In this document: in pieces, positions 18,709 to 26,268 of the stretch
How positions within the stretch are numbered: position 1 is the stretch's first letter
Layout: each line of letters opens with the position of its first letter
Position numbers and translations under genes: made by a program
Notes under the pieces: model-generated
The model's database searches: none
Told to the model about the DNA's origin: nothing
The model's input: only the letters and a program-made list of their open reading frames with translations
DNA from: JBIICI01 sp044238935
GTDB taxonomy: Bacteria > Pseudomonadota > Alphaproteobacteria > Micavibrionales > Micavibrionaceae
NCBI GenBank assembly: GCA_044238935.1
Contig: JBIICI010000017.1
Coordinates: 1 to 39,916 of the forward strand
Direction: 5' to 3'
DNA length: 39,916 nt

Positions 18709-20037
18709 TTAAATTGAACTCTCCATAATCTCAACAACCCCTTCAACAGAATGGTCACTGACCTTAATATGCCCCAATAAAACAGGGCTTGAATTTGATG
18801 AATCTAAGATAGCAGGTGTACCAGCAGACGTCCGAGTGCGGTACATTGTAAAGGCATAGATTTCAATTTTATAATTTTGTCCCTTAATAATACCGGGATA
18901 ACTCGCCATCAACAAACCTGAACCTCCATTACTACCCATGGCGGGGGCAGAATGCGTTCCAAAAGGATTAATAAGATCCGTAATTGTCACAAGCTGGTCA
19001 TTAATATACAAAGCAGCCATAAATGTATCATCCCAATAACCTCCAGAGCGATTATAGATCATATAACGAACAGGAATTGTAGCCTTTACAATTAATCGCC
19101 CATTTCCTTGGGCAACGACATCATGATCATAAAGCTTAACACTTAATCTAGGATCAGCAGGCGTTCCTTTTAAGTGAAGCTCTTGGTCATAGGCTAATGC
19201 CGTAACACAGCGTTCACCCAATAGATTTGTTCCAAGATATGTACCGGCAACATCTGCTGGTACTACCCCCCCTACGACAGGAGGATTACAATCCATTTTA
19301 TCAATATAAGCCCGCGTGATGCCTGAGGCGCTGATTTGTCCTTTGGTTTTATATTCAACCTTATCATCAAAATGATTTGCACCAACGGCTTCGCTATAGA
19401 GTGTTGTTCTTCTGAACTTGGCATCATTGTTACAATTTTCAACATCCAATCCTGCCGCTGCACACGCAAGAGGTATCGCCCCAGACATTCCACGCGCACC
19501 CGCCGTATCTTTTCCATGTGAAATCACAATATAAGCAGCATCTTTTTTAGGCAATAAAGAATTTCCACCAGAATCAATCACATCAATAGCACCAATATTC
19601 ACGTCATATGAATTGGGCACCCCCAACGATGCCGTAATCGCCATTGTATAACGTCGGTTAAACCCATCCATCATTGTTTCATCTGGCAAATTTAACGACC
19701 GCACAGGAACAGACCCAATAAATATTGTTTTGCCTCCTGCACTATTCACAGAGGTAACACCCGCGGGGGCGGCTGCACTGGCACAATTCACAGAAACACC
19801 AAATCCAACCGCATCAGGCCGTAAATTACTGGGTGCAACACATGGCAAATAACCATTTTCATTTACAAAATTTTTAATGGCAACTTCGATTTCAGATAAA
19901 TGGTCATTGGTTATTTTATTGATTCGCTGATTATAGCTTTGACGCTGAATTTCGAATGTTCCAACGATGATAAGGGAGGTAATCGCCACAACAATTGAAA
20001 GCTCAATCAAGGTAAATCCACTCGTATATTTCTTCAC
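18709..20037 (-). CDS. Pilin-like protein with prepilin N-terminus, paralogue 3 (first in operon)
   Basis: A 442-residue paralogue. It starts with GTG at 20037; GAGGG about 9 bp upstream supports this start, and the only nearby ATG (20039) runs straight into a stop. The N-terminus MKKYTSGFTLIELSIVVAIT is a classical short leader with cleavage after Gly7 and Glu at mature position 5. It shares LPCVAPSNLRPDAVGFG, MMDGFNRRYTMAITA, AYIVISHGKDTAGA, VENCNNDAKF, DKMDCNPP and the C-terminal domain (VKLYDHDVVAQGNGRLIVKA to DHSVEGVVEIMESSI). The C-terminal domain reads as a beta-rich module such as those on fibre tips, which is inference. First gene of the operon. Confidence 0.82.
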   Translation of the reverse strand: MKKYTSGFTLIELSIVVAITSLIIVGTFEIQRQSYNQRINKITNDHLSEIEVAIKNFVNENGYLPCVAPSNLRPDAVGFGVSVNCASAAAPAGVTSVNSAGGKTIFIGSVPVRSLNLPDETMMDGFNRRYTMAITASLGVPNSYDVNIGAIDVIDSGGNSLLPKKDAAYIVISHGKDTAGARGMSGAIPLACAAAGLDVENCNNDAKFRRTTLYSEAVGANHFDDKVEYKTKGQISASGITRAYIDKMDCNPPVVGGVVPADVAGTYLGTNLLGERCVTALAYDQELHLKGTPADPRLSVKLYDHDVVAQGNGRLIVKATIPVRYMIYNRSGGYWDDTFMAALYINDQLVTITDLINPFGTHSAPAMGSNGGSGLLMASYPGIIKGQNYKIEIYAFTMYRTRTSAGTPAILDSSNSSPVLLGHIKVSDHSVEGVVEIMESSI

Positions 20038-20222
20038 ATCAATTCCCTCAAAAAAATATAAACATATGTTAAATATTATAAGGGATTTTAATTAAAATAG
20101 ACTTAACTCTTTTATTCATTTTTAGAACTGAGAGCATAATGACTATAAAAAAATATTTTTTTATTTTTATACTTGCTTTTGATAAAAAACCTGACTATAA
20201 CATAAAAATCTTTTCAAAAGAT

Positions 20223-20297
20223 GCCGGTTTAGCACAGCGGTAGTGCAGTCGATTTGTAATCGAAAGGTCGGGAGTTCAATCCTCTCAACCGGCACCA
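20223..20297 (+). tRNA. tRNA-Thr (anticodon TGT)
   Basis: 75 nt with encoded CCA: acceptor GCCGGTT/AACCGGC, anticodon loop TTTGTAA with anticodon TGT, T arm GGGAGTTCAATCCTCTC. The outer pair of the anticodon stem is a G-A mismatch, and the T loop is TTCAATC, both slightly unusual. Confidence 0.9.
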
Positions 20298-20354
20298 CTT
20301 AAATCTTATCATTCATTAAATCCTTTACAAGATTTATATTTTACATTACATAAT

Positions 20355-20376
20355 ATCCTTAAAGAACTTTAAGGAT
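20355..20376 (+). promoter_or_regulatory. Perfect inverted repeat covering the ribosome-binding site of the PiT gene
   Basis: ATCCTTAAAG, AA, CTTTAAGGAT is a perfect 22-base palindrome. As RNA it forms a 9-bp stem with a GAAC tetraloop. The right arm holds AAGGAT, the Shine-Dalgarno sequence 4 bp before the ATG at 20381, so folding would hide it. It may instead be a protein-binding operator. Confidence 0.6.
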
Positions 20377-20380
20377 AAAT

Positions 20381-21565
20381 ATGTCAGACTCATCCCATTC
20401 TAAAAAAGAAACCCCACCCCTTGCACTTGTGATTGCGCCTCCCGCTATATTGGCGGCCACATATCCCGTGTTTGGCTTACAAGCTGCCACGTTGGCCTCG
20501 GCATTATCTTTTGAATTTGTGAATGGATTTCATGATGCCTCAAATGCCATTGCCCCCTTGGTAAAATCGGGCACTTTATCTTATCGTTCAGCTTTGTTGT
20601 GGTCTGTTGGATGCACACTCGCCCCTGCCCCCTTGATTGGCGTAATAGGCGCAGGTGTAGCACACACAATTGGCACCGAATTATTTCAAGCCAATATCTT
20701 GCAACAAAACCCTGAACTTATGTTTTGCGGCATTACAGCAGCCATGGGATGGGGATTATTAACATGGCGTATAGGATTACCCAGTAGCGCTTCCCATGCG
20801 CTTTTAGGAGGATTAGCAGGCGCAGCCATAGCAAATGCCCTCAATCACGCCCAGCCTTTATCCGATTTATTTATTCCCGAAGGGTGGCTTAAGGTCAGCG
20901 CCTTTTTAATTGGGACACCGATTGTTGCAGGTGGAATCGCCCATGGCTCATCCTTTTTAGCCAATAAGATTTTAAAATCACAGGCAATATCAACGGAATC
21001 TGAAAAGCCTATGGATGACATGCCTGTGGATAAGAGCTGGTCAGAAAGCCTGAAAGACTTATTTCAAGCCATTGTTACCCCCAAAAAATTGCCGATGCTA
21101 GCGGCCACGGGATTTTTGAATTTTGGGCATAGTTTAAATGATGCGCAAAAAGCCATGCCTATTGTGGCGTGGTCACTCTCTTCTGATCCCACAGCCATCA
21201 CCCAAAATGTCCAAATGCTGTGTTATGGCGCCATGACATTGGGCACATTATCAGGAGGACGCAGAATTGTTGATAAATTAGTCCATGGCGTAAGCTCAAA
21301 ACACGACCCCAGAGTTGGTTTAGTGGCGGCAGCTGTTTCATCATTGGCATTAACATTCGCAAACATCAGCCATGCCCCCGTTTCCACCAGTCAAACCATG
21401 GGCGCCGCAACCATAGGCGCTAATGCAGGATTGCATCATCAACATATGAACTGGAAAACCGCCACAGACATGGCAACCGCATGGGCAGTGACCCCTGTCG
21501 CCACAGGGGCAATAGCCGCGGGGCTGTATGAATTATCCAAAATAATCCCACATGCACCGAAATAA
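20381..21565 (+). CDS. pit: PiT-family inorganic phosphate transporter
   Basis: A 394-residue inner-membrane symporter. The two PiT signatures are present: FVNGFHDASNAIAPLV (residues about 47-62) and, in the second half, GFLNFGHSLNDAQKAMPIV (about 244-262). Hydrophobic segments fill most of the rest, with a hydrophilic loop at about 205-240. The paired GxPxSxSHALLG (residues about 129-141) and PVSTSQTMGAATIGA near the C-terminus are the family's repeated substrate regions. It probably takes up phosphate at low affinity. The ribosome-binding site lies in a perfect hairpin, suggesting control of translation. There is no PhoU-like gene beside it. Confidence 0.9.
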   Translation: MSDSSHSKKETPPLALVIAPPAILAATYPVFGLQAATLASALSFEFVNGFHDASNAIAPLVKSGTLSYRSALLWSVGCTLAPAPLIGVIGAGVAHTIGTELFQANILQQNPELMFCGITAAMGWGLLTWRIGLPSSASHALLGGLAGAAIANALNHAQPLSDLFIPEGWLKVSAFLIGTPIVAGGIAHGSSFLANKILKSQAISTESEKPMDDMPVDKSWSESLKDLFQAIVTPKKLPMLAATGFLNFGHSLNDAQKAMPIVAWSLSSDPTAITQNVQMLCYGAMTLGTLSGGRRIVDKLVHGVSSKHDPRVGLVAAAVSSLALTFANISHAPVSTSQTMGAATIGANAGLHHQHMNWKTATDMATAWAVTPVATGAIAAGLYELSKIIPHAPK

Positions 21566-21926
21566 AAAAGGGTGGAAAAATACAAATAAGTGAATCACGC
21601 TAGATTTAATAGGCAGTCTATCAAAGGTGAGTAAAATTCACCGCTTTGGATGACCCTTATTTTCAGAAAGCGTCTGATGCATAGGGCTGAACCTTAGAAG
21701 AAATTAAAAATGATTATATTATTTGGTCTTTTCACCCTTTGTTTTCCTACCTTTTGACGTCATGCCGTGCCCCGACACGGCATCTCGTCCAGCATGACGA
21801 TTCCTGTTAAGAATAGCATAACTATAGTCATTTAAAATACTATAATTTCCAAACATTTCAACTTCAGATATTTATTGCCACGACCTCTATTAAATTGTAC
21901 ATTCAGCTATTAGGATTTATAAAACA
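21566..21926. other. Intergenic region between the phosphate transporter and the XRE regulator
   Basis: 361 bp without a convincing gene. It contains a weak inverted repeat GGTGA/TCACC (21626-21642), the dispersed palindromic repeat described separately (21758-21801), and an AT-rich stretch that should hold the promoter of the XRE gene. AGGA at about 21911 is 12 bp before its ATG. No good terminator follows the transporter. Confidence 0.4.
21758..21801 (+). repeat. Copy 2 of the dispersed repeat, with nested hairpin
   Basis: An outer inverted pair CGTCATGC/GCATGACG encloses an inner hairpin GCCGTG-CCCCGA-CACGGC. The right part, CGTCCAGCATGACGATT, is the reverse complement of the repeat at 15846-15872. 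The copies are thus inverted relative to each other. This form (long palindromic intergenic repeat) is typical of dispersed palindromes in bacterial genomes. Confidence 0.7.
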
Positions 21927-22175
21927 ATGGCAACAAATCAAAAGACAACTGAAATAGATACCCTTATTGGATATAATTTGCGTTATATCAGACTATCAAG
22001 GTCTGAAACGCAAAAGACGGTTGCTGATTATATAGGGGTTACATTCCAACAAGTTCAAAAATATGAAAAAGGCATGAGTCGTATTTCAGCCTCAAACCTT
22101 TTTCTCATTGCAAAAATGCTTAAAGTCGATATTGGTGAATTTTATAAAGATATTTACAAAAGACCAACAAATTAA
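21927..22175 (+). CDS. Small XRE-family helix-turn-helix regulator
   Basis: An 82-residue single-domain HTH protein: LIGYNLRYIRLSRSETQKTV (residues about 13-32), then the recognition helix region VTFQQVQKYEKGMSRISASN and LFLIAKMLKVDIGEFY. The FQQVQKYEKGxxRISAS pattern is very common among alphaproteobacterial XRE regulators, including ones involved in growth-phase and stress control. It converges with the PhyH gene, with stop codons adjoining (no gap). Targets are unknown; it may act on the neighbouring quorum-sensing operon, but nothing shows this directly. Confidence 0.85.
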   Translation: MATNQKTTEIDTLIGYNLRYIRLSRSETQKTVADYIGVTFQQVQKYEKGMSRISASNLFLIAKMLKVDIGEFYKDIYKRPTN

Positions 22176-23090
22176 TTAAGCCATGCGCTTCATTTCCTGT
22201 AGATGATTATATTCCCTTAACAGGGGCTTGACGGCTTCGGGGACAAATTCTGTGAAGATCTTTTGTTTTTCACCTTTGAGAACATAATCATACGGATCAA
22301 TACCATTGACGGAGCCTAGGTTTGGTTGATGGACAAAATACCCTAAAAGCCTTTGGAGTCTGGGAGGCATCTGTGCTAGTTCATCTTTTGAATAAGCCAA
22401 GTAATTATTTTCAGCCTGCCTTAGCCAGCCTAGATTATAACTAATCACCGCGCCACAACGTCTTTGGTCTTGCGTTTTATTTTGTCCCCCTGCATGGAAA
22501 AGCGAACCCAGATAGATCAGGACAGAGCCTTTTTTCATGACACCTTGGGTGACAAGATTGGGCGGTAAGTCTTCAAAATCCAAATTAAGGGCTTGTGTCC
22601 GTGGCCAACGATGACTGCCGGGCACAACGACCGTTGCGCCGTTTTCTTCTGTGAAATCATCGATCGCCCACATACAATTCAGCATCACTTCTTGCCCAGG
22701 GTGCAAAAATGGAAACATGGGGTCATCTTGATGCAAAATTTGTTTGCGCTCATTGGGGCCTATGGATATGGCTTGCGTCAGATTGATTTGATAATCGGAG
22801 CATCCTGATAATAAAAACGCATCCATCACATCCAGAATTTGGGGAAGCACCGCCATTTTTTGATAGGCTTTTGATTTTGTAAAAAGTGCACCCATTCTTT
22901 TTGTTGAAAAGCCATAAAAATCACCATTACAGTCTGGAATTTCTGCAAATTGCTTGTGCATATCCGCCTGAAGCGTATTAATTTCATCAGGGGCAAGTAA
23001 ATTATCAATAACGATACATCCATCTTTTTGAAGGATATTGATGATTTCTGATGATTGCGCGTGCGCACTCACATGCTGTACATGAGCCAT
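22176..23090 (-). CDS. PhyH-family Fe(II)/2-oxoglutarate dioxygenase linked to the AHL synthase
   Basis: A 304-residue phytanoyl-CoA dioxygenase family protein. Fe ligands are visible as His120-x-Asp122 (QILHQDDPMF) and His199 (LGSLFHAGG), with the 2-oxoglutarate-binding Arg in the QDQRR at 209-211. PGSHRWPRTQ (158-166) is the family's cap motif. The family hydroxylates acyl chains or other small molecules. The ATG at 23090 has a strong AAAGGAG. It is third in a same-strand operon after luxI and an 80-residue ORF, with small or no gaps. Hydroxylation of an AHL acyl chain or a precursor is my inference; a separate metabolic role is possible. Confidence 0.85.
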   Translation of the reverse strand: MAHVQHVSAHAQSSEIINILQKDGCIVIDNLLAPDEINTLQADMHKQFAEIPDCNGDFYGFSTKRMGALFTKSKAYQKMAVLPQILDVMDAFLLSGCSDYQINLTQAISIGPNERKQILHQDDPMFPFLHPGQEVMLNCMWAIDDFTEENGATVVVPGSHRWPRTQALNLDFEDLPPNLVTQGVMKKGSVLIYLGSLFHAGGQNKTQDQRRCGAVISYNLGWLRQAENNYLAYSKDELAQMPPRLQRLLGYFVHQPNLGSVNGIDPYDYVLKGEKQKIFTEFVPEAVKPLLREYNHLQEMKRMA

Positions 23091-23120
23091 GTTTTTGCTC
23101 CTTTCTTAAAAAAATAAAAA

Positions 23121-23363
23121 TTAGCGCGCCATATATTTGATTTGTTCCTCTGAAAGACTTTCAATCGCCTTTTCAATGAAGTAACTTGTGTATAAAAGCC
23201 CACTGGAGGTAGCGTAATTTTCGACTTCGCTGAGCAGCTTTTTGATATATTCAAGCTCATGGGAGCGGCATTTTAAAAATGTATGAATTTCTCTGACATG
23301 CATTTCGATGTCCTGTAGAAAATTTTCATGGTCTTGTGGTGCTAGATGACTTTGTTTAAGCAT
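23121..23363 (-). CDS. 80-residue helical protein of unknown function between luxI and phyH
   Basis: A small protein with a charged, helix-forming composition (HVREIHTFLKCRSHELEYIK; KLLSEVENYATSSGLLYTS; EKAIESLSEEQIKYMAR) and no membrane segment or signal. It overlaps the 3' end of luxI by 8 bp, a typical translational-coupling overlap, and is followed 30 bp later by the dioxygenase start. I do not recognise a family. It is too short for RsaM-type regulators and shares no obvious sequence with them. Its place suggests a role in AHL production or its control. Confidence 0.7.
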   Translation of the reverse strand: MLKQSHLAPQDHENFLQDIEMHVREIHTFLKCRSHELEYIKKLLSEVENYATSSGLLYTSYFIEKAIESLSEEQIKYMAR

Positions 23364-24048
23364 AAATTTGTTCCTTAATAAAATGAGGTTTTAATTGAAT
23401 TTTTTGGCTGTTTTCTTTTAAGATGGGGGGTAAATCTTCGTATGTAAGATTGGTTTTGATGCCTGTTTTCTGACGAACATCGTTGCGCAATGTTTCGTCA
23501 ATCAGAAAATGTCCAATAATGGCAGGCTTGCCATCCACTGGATATTCATCTGAAATTTCATGCGCCACAAATCCTGTTTTTGCAACAGAACGTCCCACTT
23601 CTGGGTAATACATAGTATAGATATGCTGAATATTGGCCATCTCACAAATATCAATCAGTGCCGCAATCATTTTCTTTGTTGTGATATTGATATTTTTCAG
23701 ATAATCCTTTGAATTCGGCTCATAACTATGAACCCCAAAACGGCTGACTTCCCACGTTTGATCGTTGATGGGCATAGGAAATTTTTCTAAAAATTCCGGC
23801 CAGATCGTCCGTATCATTGATTTTGAGGAAGACGGCATCAAGCGCCAAATGCCCACAGCCCTGTCTTTTTCATCCCGCACCATAATATAAACCGTTTCGG
23901 GGAGGTCATAATCATCAATCTCAAGTTCGTCTTGTGAAATATTTAAATCCCATCCCATACGATCTTTAAATATAATTTTGCGGAGTTTAAATGAGTCTAT
24001 CAGGCTTAATGTTTTGCCGTATTGACCCGTTTGCATGACTTCAATCAT
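23356..24048 (-). CDS. Acyl-homoserine-lactone synthase, LuxI family
   Basis: Makes AHL signals from S-adenosylmethionine and an acyl carrier or CoA substrate. The 230-residue protein keeps the conserved LuxI residues: Arg23 and Phe27 (LRKIIF), Trp33 (MGWDLN), Asp45/Asp48 (DDYD), Arg69 (WRL), Glu100 and Arg103 (WEVSRF). The C-terminal half has the usual variable fold (AALIDICEMANIQHIYTMYY). The ATG at 24048 has AAAGGA about 12 bp upstream. It lies downstream of luxR on the same strand, with a lux-box-like palindrome 62 bp before its start, and leads a three-gene operon with the 80-residue ORF and the PhyH dioxygenase. Confidence 0.92.
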   Translation of the reverse strand: MIEVMQTGQYGKTLSLIDSFKLRKIIFKDRMGWDLNISQDELEIDDYDLPETVYIMVRDEKDRAVGIWRLMPSSSKSMIRTIWPEFLEKFPMPINDQTWEVSRFGVHSYEPNSKDYLKNINITTKKMIAALIDICEMANIQHIYTMYYPEVGRSVAKTGFVAHEISDEYPVDGKPAIIGHFLIDETLRNDVRQKTGIKTNLTYEDLPPILKENSQKIQLKPHFIKEQIYA

Positions 24049-24110
24049 TCTATAATCCTTTACTGAATAAAGTGAATATAAAAAGTATGACTGAAAGTGT
24101 GGGATTTGTT

Positions 24111-24130
24111 TATTGCACTATAGTGGAATT
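24111..24130 (-). promoter_or_regulatory. Candidate lux box upstream of luxI
   Basis: A 20-bp imperfect palindrome, on the minus strand AATTCCACTATAGTGCAATA, with perfect core CACTATAGTG and matching ATT/AAT flanks. Its centre is about 72 bp before the luxI ATG. A -10-like CATACT (84-89 of the 24000s) would put it near -43, as for classical LuxR-type activation. The match to a lux-box consensus is by shape, not by exact sequence. Confidence 0.5.
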
Positions 24131-24190
24131 GATTGAAGGCGATAAATCTTTAAAATCCAAAAATTTTGTAATAATTTGGATACAAAAAAA

Positions 24191-24210
24191 CCATATACTA
24201 AAGTATATGG
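24191..24210 (-). terminator. Perfect hairpin after luxR, likely terminator
   Basis: CCATATACT/AGTATATGG around two bases gives an 8-bp stem with a 4-base loop; on the minus strand it is followed by seven T residues, 45 bp past the luxR stop. That form fits a factor-independent terminator. Its 20-bp palindromic length also resembles a lux box. Confidence 0.6.
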
Positions 24211-24254
24211 TGATAAAGGTTTTTAGCGGCAAATATTGAAAAAATCAAGATAGT

Positions 24255-24995
24255 TTATGGATTAATAATGCCATGGATTAAAGCCTTAGAAACAGCATGC
24301 GTATTATTCGTGACATTCAGTTTTTCAAAGATATTTAACATGTGCTTTTTCACCGTATTTTCTTGAATGCCTAGGATACAGCCAATTTCCCAATAAGTTT
24401 TGCCCTGTGATGTCCACGTCAGAATTTCAATTTCACGCGATGATAAATGAATATTTTTAACGGGATTTGTAATCCCCAATGTCATGATTTTTTCATGGGC
24501 ATAGGTTGCCAAAAGCTGCAATTCCATGCGATGAAATATAAAAATCTGTTCAAACTCCTTTGCACTACAATTTTTGACAACTGAAAAGACAGCTTGAATA
24601 GCCCCTGGGCCATTCACAGGAATACTGCCCCCTGCCTTTAGTCCCGCACTTGCACTATCTGAGAAAATGACTTTTTGCATTTTTGTAATGACAAAATTCT
24701 TTTCGATGTCATTCCACAAAAAAGGCGTCATTGTACTGCTTGCAAAACGACCAACCATATCGTGTTTTTGGAAATCATTTTCTATATAATGCGTAATATA
24801 TTCATCAGGATAGGTTGATAAAAAAATAGGATCTTTTTTCTCTTTATTTGGCCAGCGTAACCAATAGGTAAGCCTGTCAAAACCCAAAATCTTGACTTGG
24901 CTTTGCATAACGTTCAAAACTCGGTCTAAATCATTTGATGCATCAATATTTTTAATGAATTGATCCAGCTCTTCATATAACAATCTTTTTCTCAT
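24255..24995 (-). CDS. LuxR-family quorum-sensing transcription regulator
   Basis: A 246-residue AHL receptor. The N-terminal autoinducer-binding domain (about 10-165) has FDRLTYWLRW (39-48), KHDMV (78-82, where most members have DP) and FLWNDI (92-97). The C-terminal LuxR HTH (about 184-240) is typical: LSSREIEILTWTSQGKTYWE, then GIQENTVKKHMLNIFEKLNV. I use the ATG at 24995, with a GTG three codons upstream (25004) as alternative; neither has a strong ribosome-binding site. Upstream is a pair of direct repeats GCAAACTTTG. It lies directly upstream of luxI in the same orientation, making it the likely receptor of that synthase's signal. Confidence 0.9.
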   Translation of the reverse strand: MRKRLLYEELDQFIKNIDASNDLDRVLNVMQSQVKILGFDRLTYWLRWPNKEKKDPIFLSTYPDEYITHYIENDFQKHDMVGRFASSTMTPFLWNDIEKNFVITKMQKVIFSDSASAGLKAGGSIPVNGPGAIQAVFSVVKNCSAKEFEQIFIFHRMELQLLATYAHEKIMTLGITNPVKNIHLSSREIEILTWTSQGKTYWEIGCILGIQENTVKKHMLNIFEKLNVTNNTHAVSKALIHGIINP

Positions 24996-25039
24996 AAAAC
25001 CCACAACTAAGAGAATGTATTTTTATTTTACTTAATCTA

Positions 25040-25068
25040 GCAAACTTTGGGTTAAATTGCAAACTTTG
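25040..25068. promoter_or_regulatory. Direct repeats GCAAACTTTG upstream of luxR
   Basis: GCAAACTTTG occurs at 25040-25049 and again at 25059-25068, 19 bp apart, near two helical turns. The pair sits 45-73 bp before the luxR start, where an activator or repressor would bind. Confidence 0.4.
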
Positions 25069-25182
25069 TAATAAGTATAGTATTTCTGCGTTTTTTTGAC
25101 TAGATTTTTTATCGTTCTAAAAACAGAACGCGTCATCTCCACGCTTAACGCGTTGGGGCAAGAAAAAGTGGGCGCATATCAA

Positions 25183-25206
25183 TAAAAAAAAGAGAAAAAA
25201 ATTCTC
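25183..25206 (-). terminator. Possible terminator after tRNA-Trp
   Basis: On the minus strand a short stem GAGAA/TTCTC with a 5-base T loop precedes a run of eight T. The stem is short and AT-rich, so the call is weak. Confidence 0.35.
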
Positions 25207-25287
25207 AGCAAGTGGCAGCGCAAAAGGGCGCAGAATGTGGGCTTTTTGGGGGATATTTTCTCACCACATGTCAAAGAAGTAATGAAT

Positions 25288-25363
25288 TGGCAGGGGCGAC
25301 AGGATTCGAACCTGCGACCCTCGGTTTTGGAGACCGATGCTCTACCAGCTGAGCTACACCCCT
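25288..25363 (-). tRNA. tRNA-Trp (anticodon CCA)
   Basis: 76 nt with encoded CCA (TGG on the plus strand at 25288-25290). Acceptor AGGGGTG pairs with CGCCCCT, the anticodon stem TCGGT/ACCGA encloses CTCCAAA with anticodon CCA, and the T arm is GCAGGTTCGAATCCTGT. Confidence 0.96.
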
Positions 25364-25562
25364 GCAAGGTGATAAAAAGAATCGCAAGATGATGTTTAAC
25401 GGATTTATTCCGCCTTTTCCAGTAATATTTTTAATCGCAAACAAAAATATGGCTTGAAGAGGATAAGGCTTCGGGCTAGTTTAATCTTTATTAACATTAT
25501 CCGTATAGCTATATTAGAGTATAGTTTTTATTTTTAGATTTCTGACCAGAGGCACACAAGGC

Positions 25563-26198
25563 ATGACCGAACGCGATCCTATTGAAGTTTACAACAGCAC
25601 CCTGATCCCCACAGTAATTGAGCAAACCAACCGTGGTGAGCGTGCATATGACATTTTTTCAAGGCTTTTGAAAGAGCGCATTATCTTTTTAACAGGCGAG
25701 GTCAATGATTATGTTTCCAGCCTTGTTTGTTCACAATTATTATTTTTAGAATCAGAAGATCCAAAACGTGAGATTTCTTTTTATATCAATTCCCCCGGTG
25801 GTGTTGTGACCTCTGGGTTGGCGATGTATGATACAATGCAATATATTAAATGCCCCGTATCAACCGTATGTATCGGACAGGCCGCATCGATGGGGTCATT
25901 ATTGTTGGCAGCAGGTGAGGCAGGCAAACGCTATTCCCTGCCTAATTCACGCATTATGATTCACCAACCCAGCGGCGGCGCAAGGGGACAGGCAACAGAT
26001 ATTGAAATCCAAGCCAAAGAAATTTTGCGTTTACGTCAACGGTTGAATGAAATTTATGTGCATCACACAGGCAAAGCATTGGATGTGATTGAACGCGCGA
26101 TGGAACGTGATAATTTCATGTCTGCGGAAGAAGCCAAAGATTTTGGCCTGATTGATCACGTTGTCACAAAACGTGTTGAAACAGCGACACCTGCTTAA
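25563..26198 (+). CDS. clpP: ATP-dependent Clp protease proteolytic subunit
   Basis: A 211-residue barrel-forming serine protease subunit working with a ClpX or ClpA unfoldase. The catalytic triad is Ser109 (GQAASMGSLLL), His134 (RIMIHQPSGG) and an Asp near 183 (ERDNFMSAEE). It includes FLTGEVNDYVSS and FYINSPGGVVTSGLAMYDT as expected, and starts MTERDPIEVY, close to alphaproteobacterial ClpP. It lies 113 bp upstream of lon; clpX, usually between them, is absent. An inverted repeat (26227-26268) lies in the gap. Confidence 0.95.
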   Translation: MTERDPIEVYNSTLIPTVIEQTNRGERAYDIFSRLLKERIIFLTGEVNDYVSSLVCSQLLFLESEDPKREISFYINSPGGVVTSGLAMYDTMQYIKCPVSTVCIGQAASMGSLLLAAGEAGKRYSLPNSRIMIHQPSGGARGQATDIEIQAKEILRLRQRLNEIYVHHTGKALDVIERAMERDNFMSAEEAKDFGLIDHVVTKRVETATPA

Positions 26199-26226
26199 TT
26201 TGACCTATTAAGCCCCCTATCTAAAC

Positions 26227-26268
26227 AGAGCATGATTGCAGCACTTGAAAAATAAGCGATCATGCTCT
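26227..26268 (+). terminator. Hairpin between clpP and lon
   Basis: AGAGCATGATTGC pairs with GCGATCATGCTCT (13 bp, one G-U) around a 16-base loop. No long T run follows, so it may be an attenuating or processing hairpin instead of a terminator. Confidence 0.45.

Larger units (their letters stand above)
25005..25287. other. Intergenic region upstream of luxR
   Basis: 283 bp without a convincing gene. It holds the luxR promoter region with direct repeats (25040-25068), a hairpin CGTTCT/AGAACG (25113-25130), a small palindrome AACGCGTT (about 25147), and, towards tRNA-Trp, a minus-strand T-rich hairpin that may end that transcript (25183-25206). Confidence 0.45.

Noticed and set aside
23121..23363. 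RsaM-type quorum-sensing repressor as identity of the 80-residue ORF
   Set aside because: RsaM proteins are nearly twice as long and no shared motif is visible.
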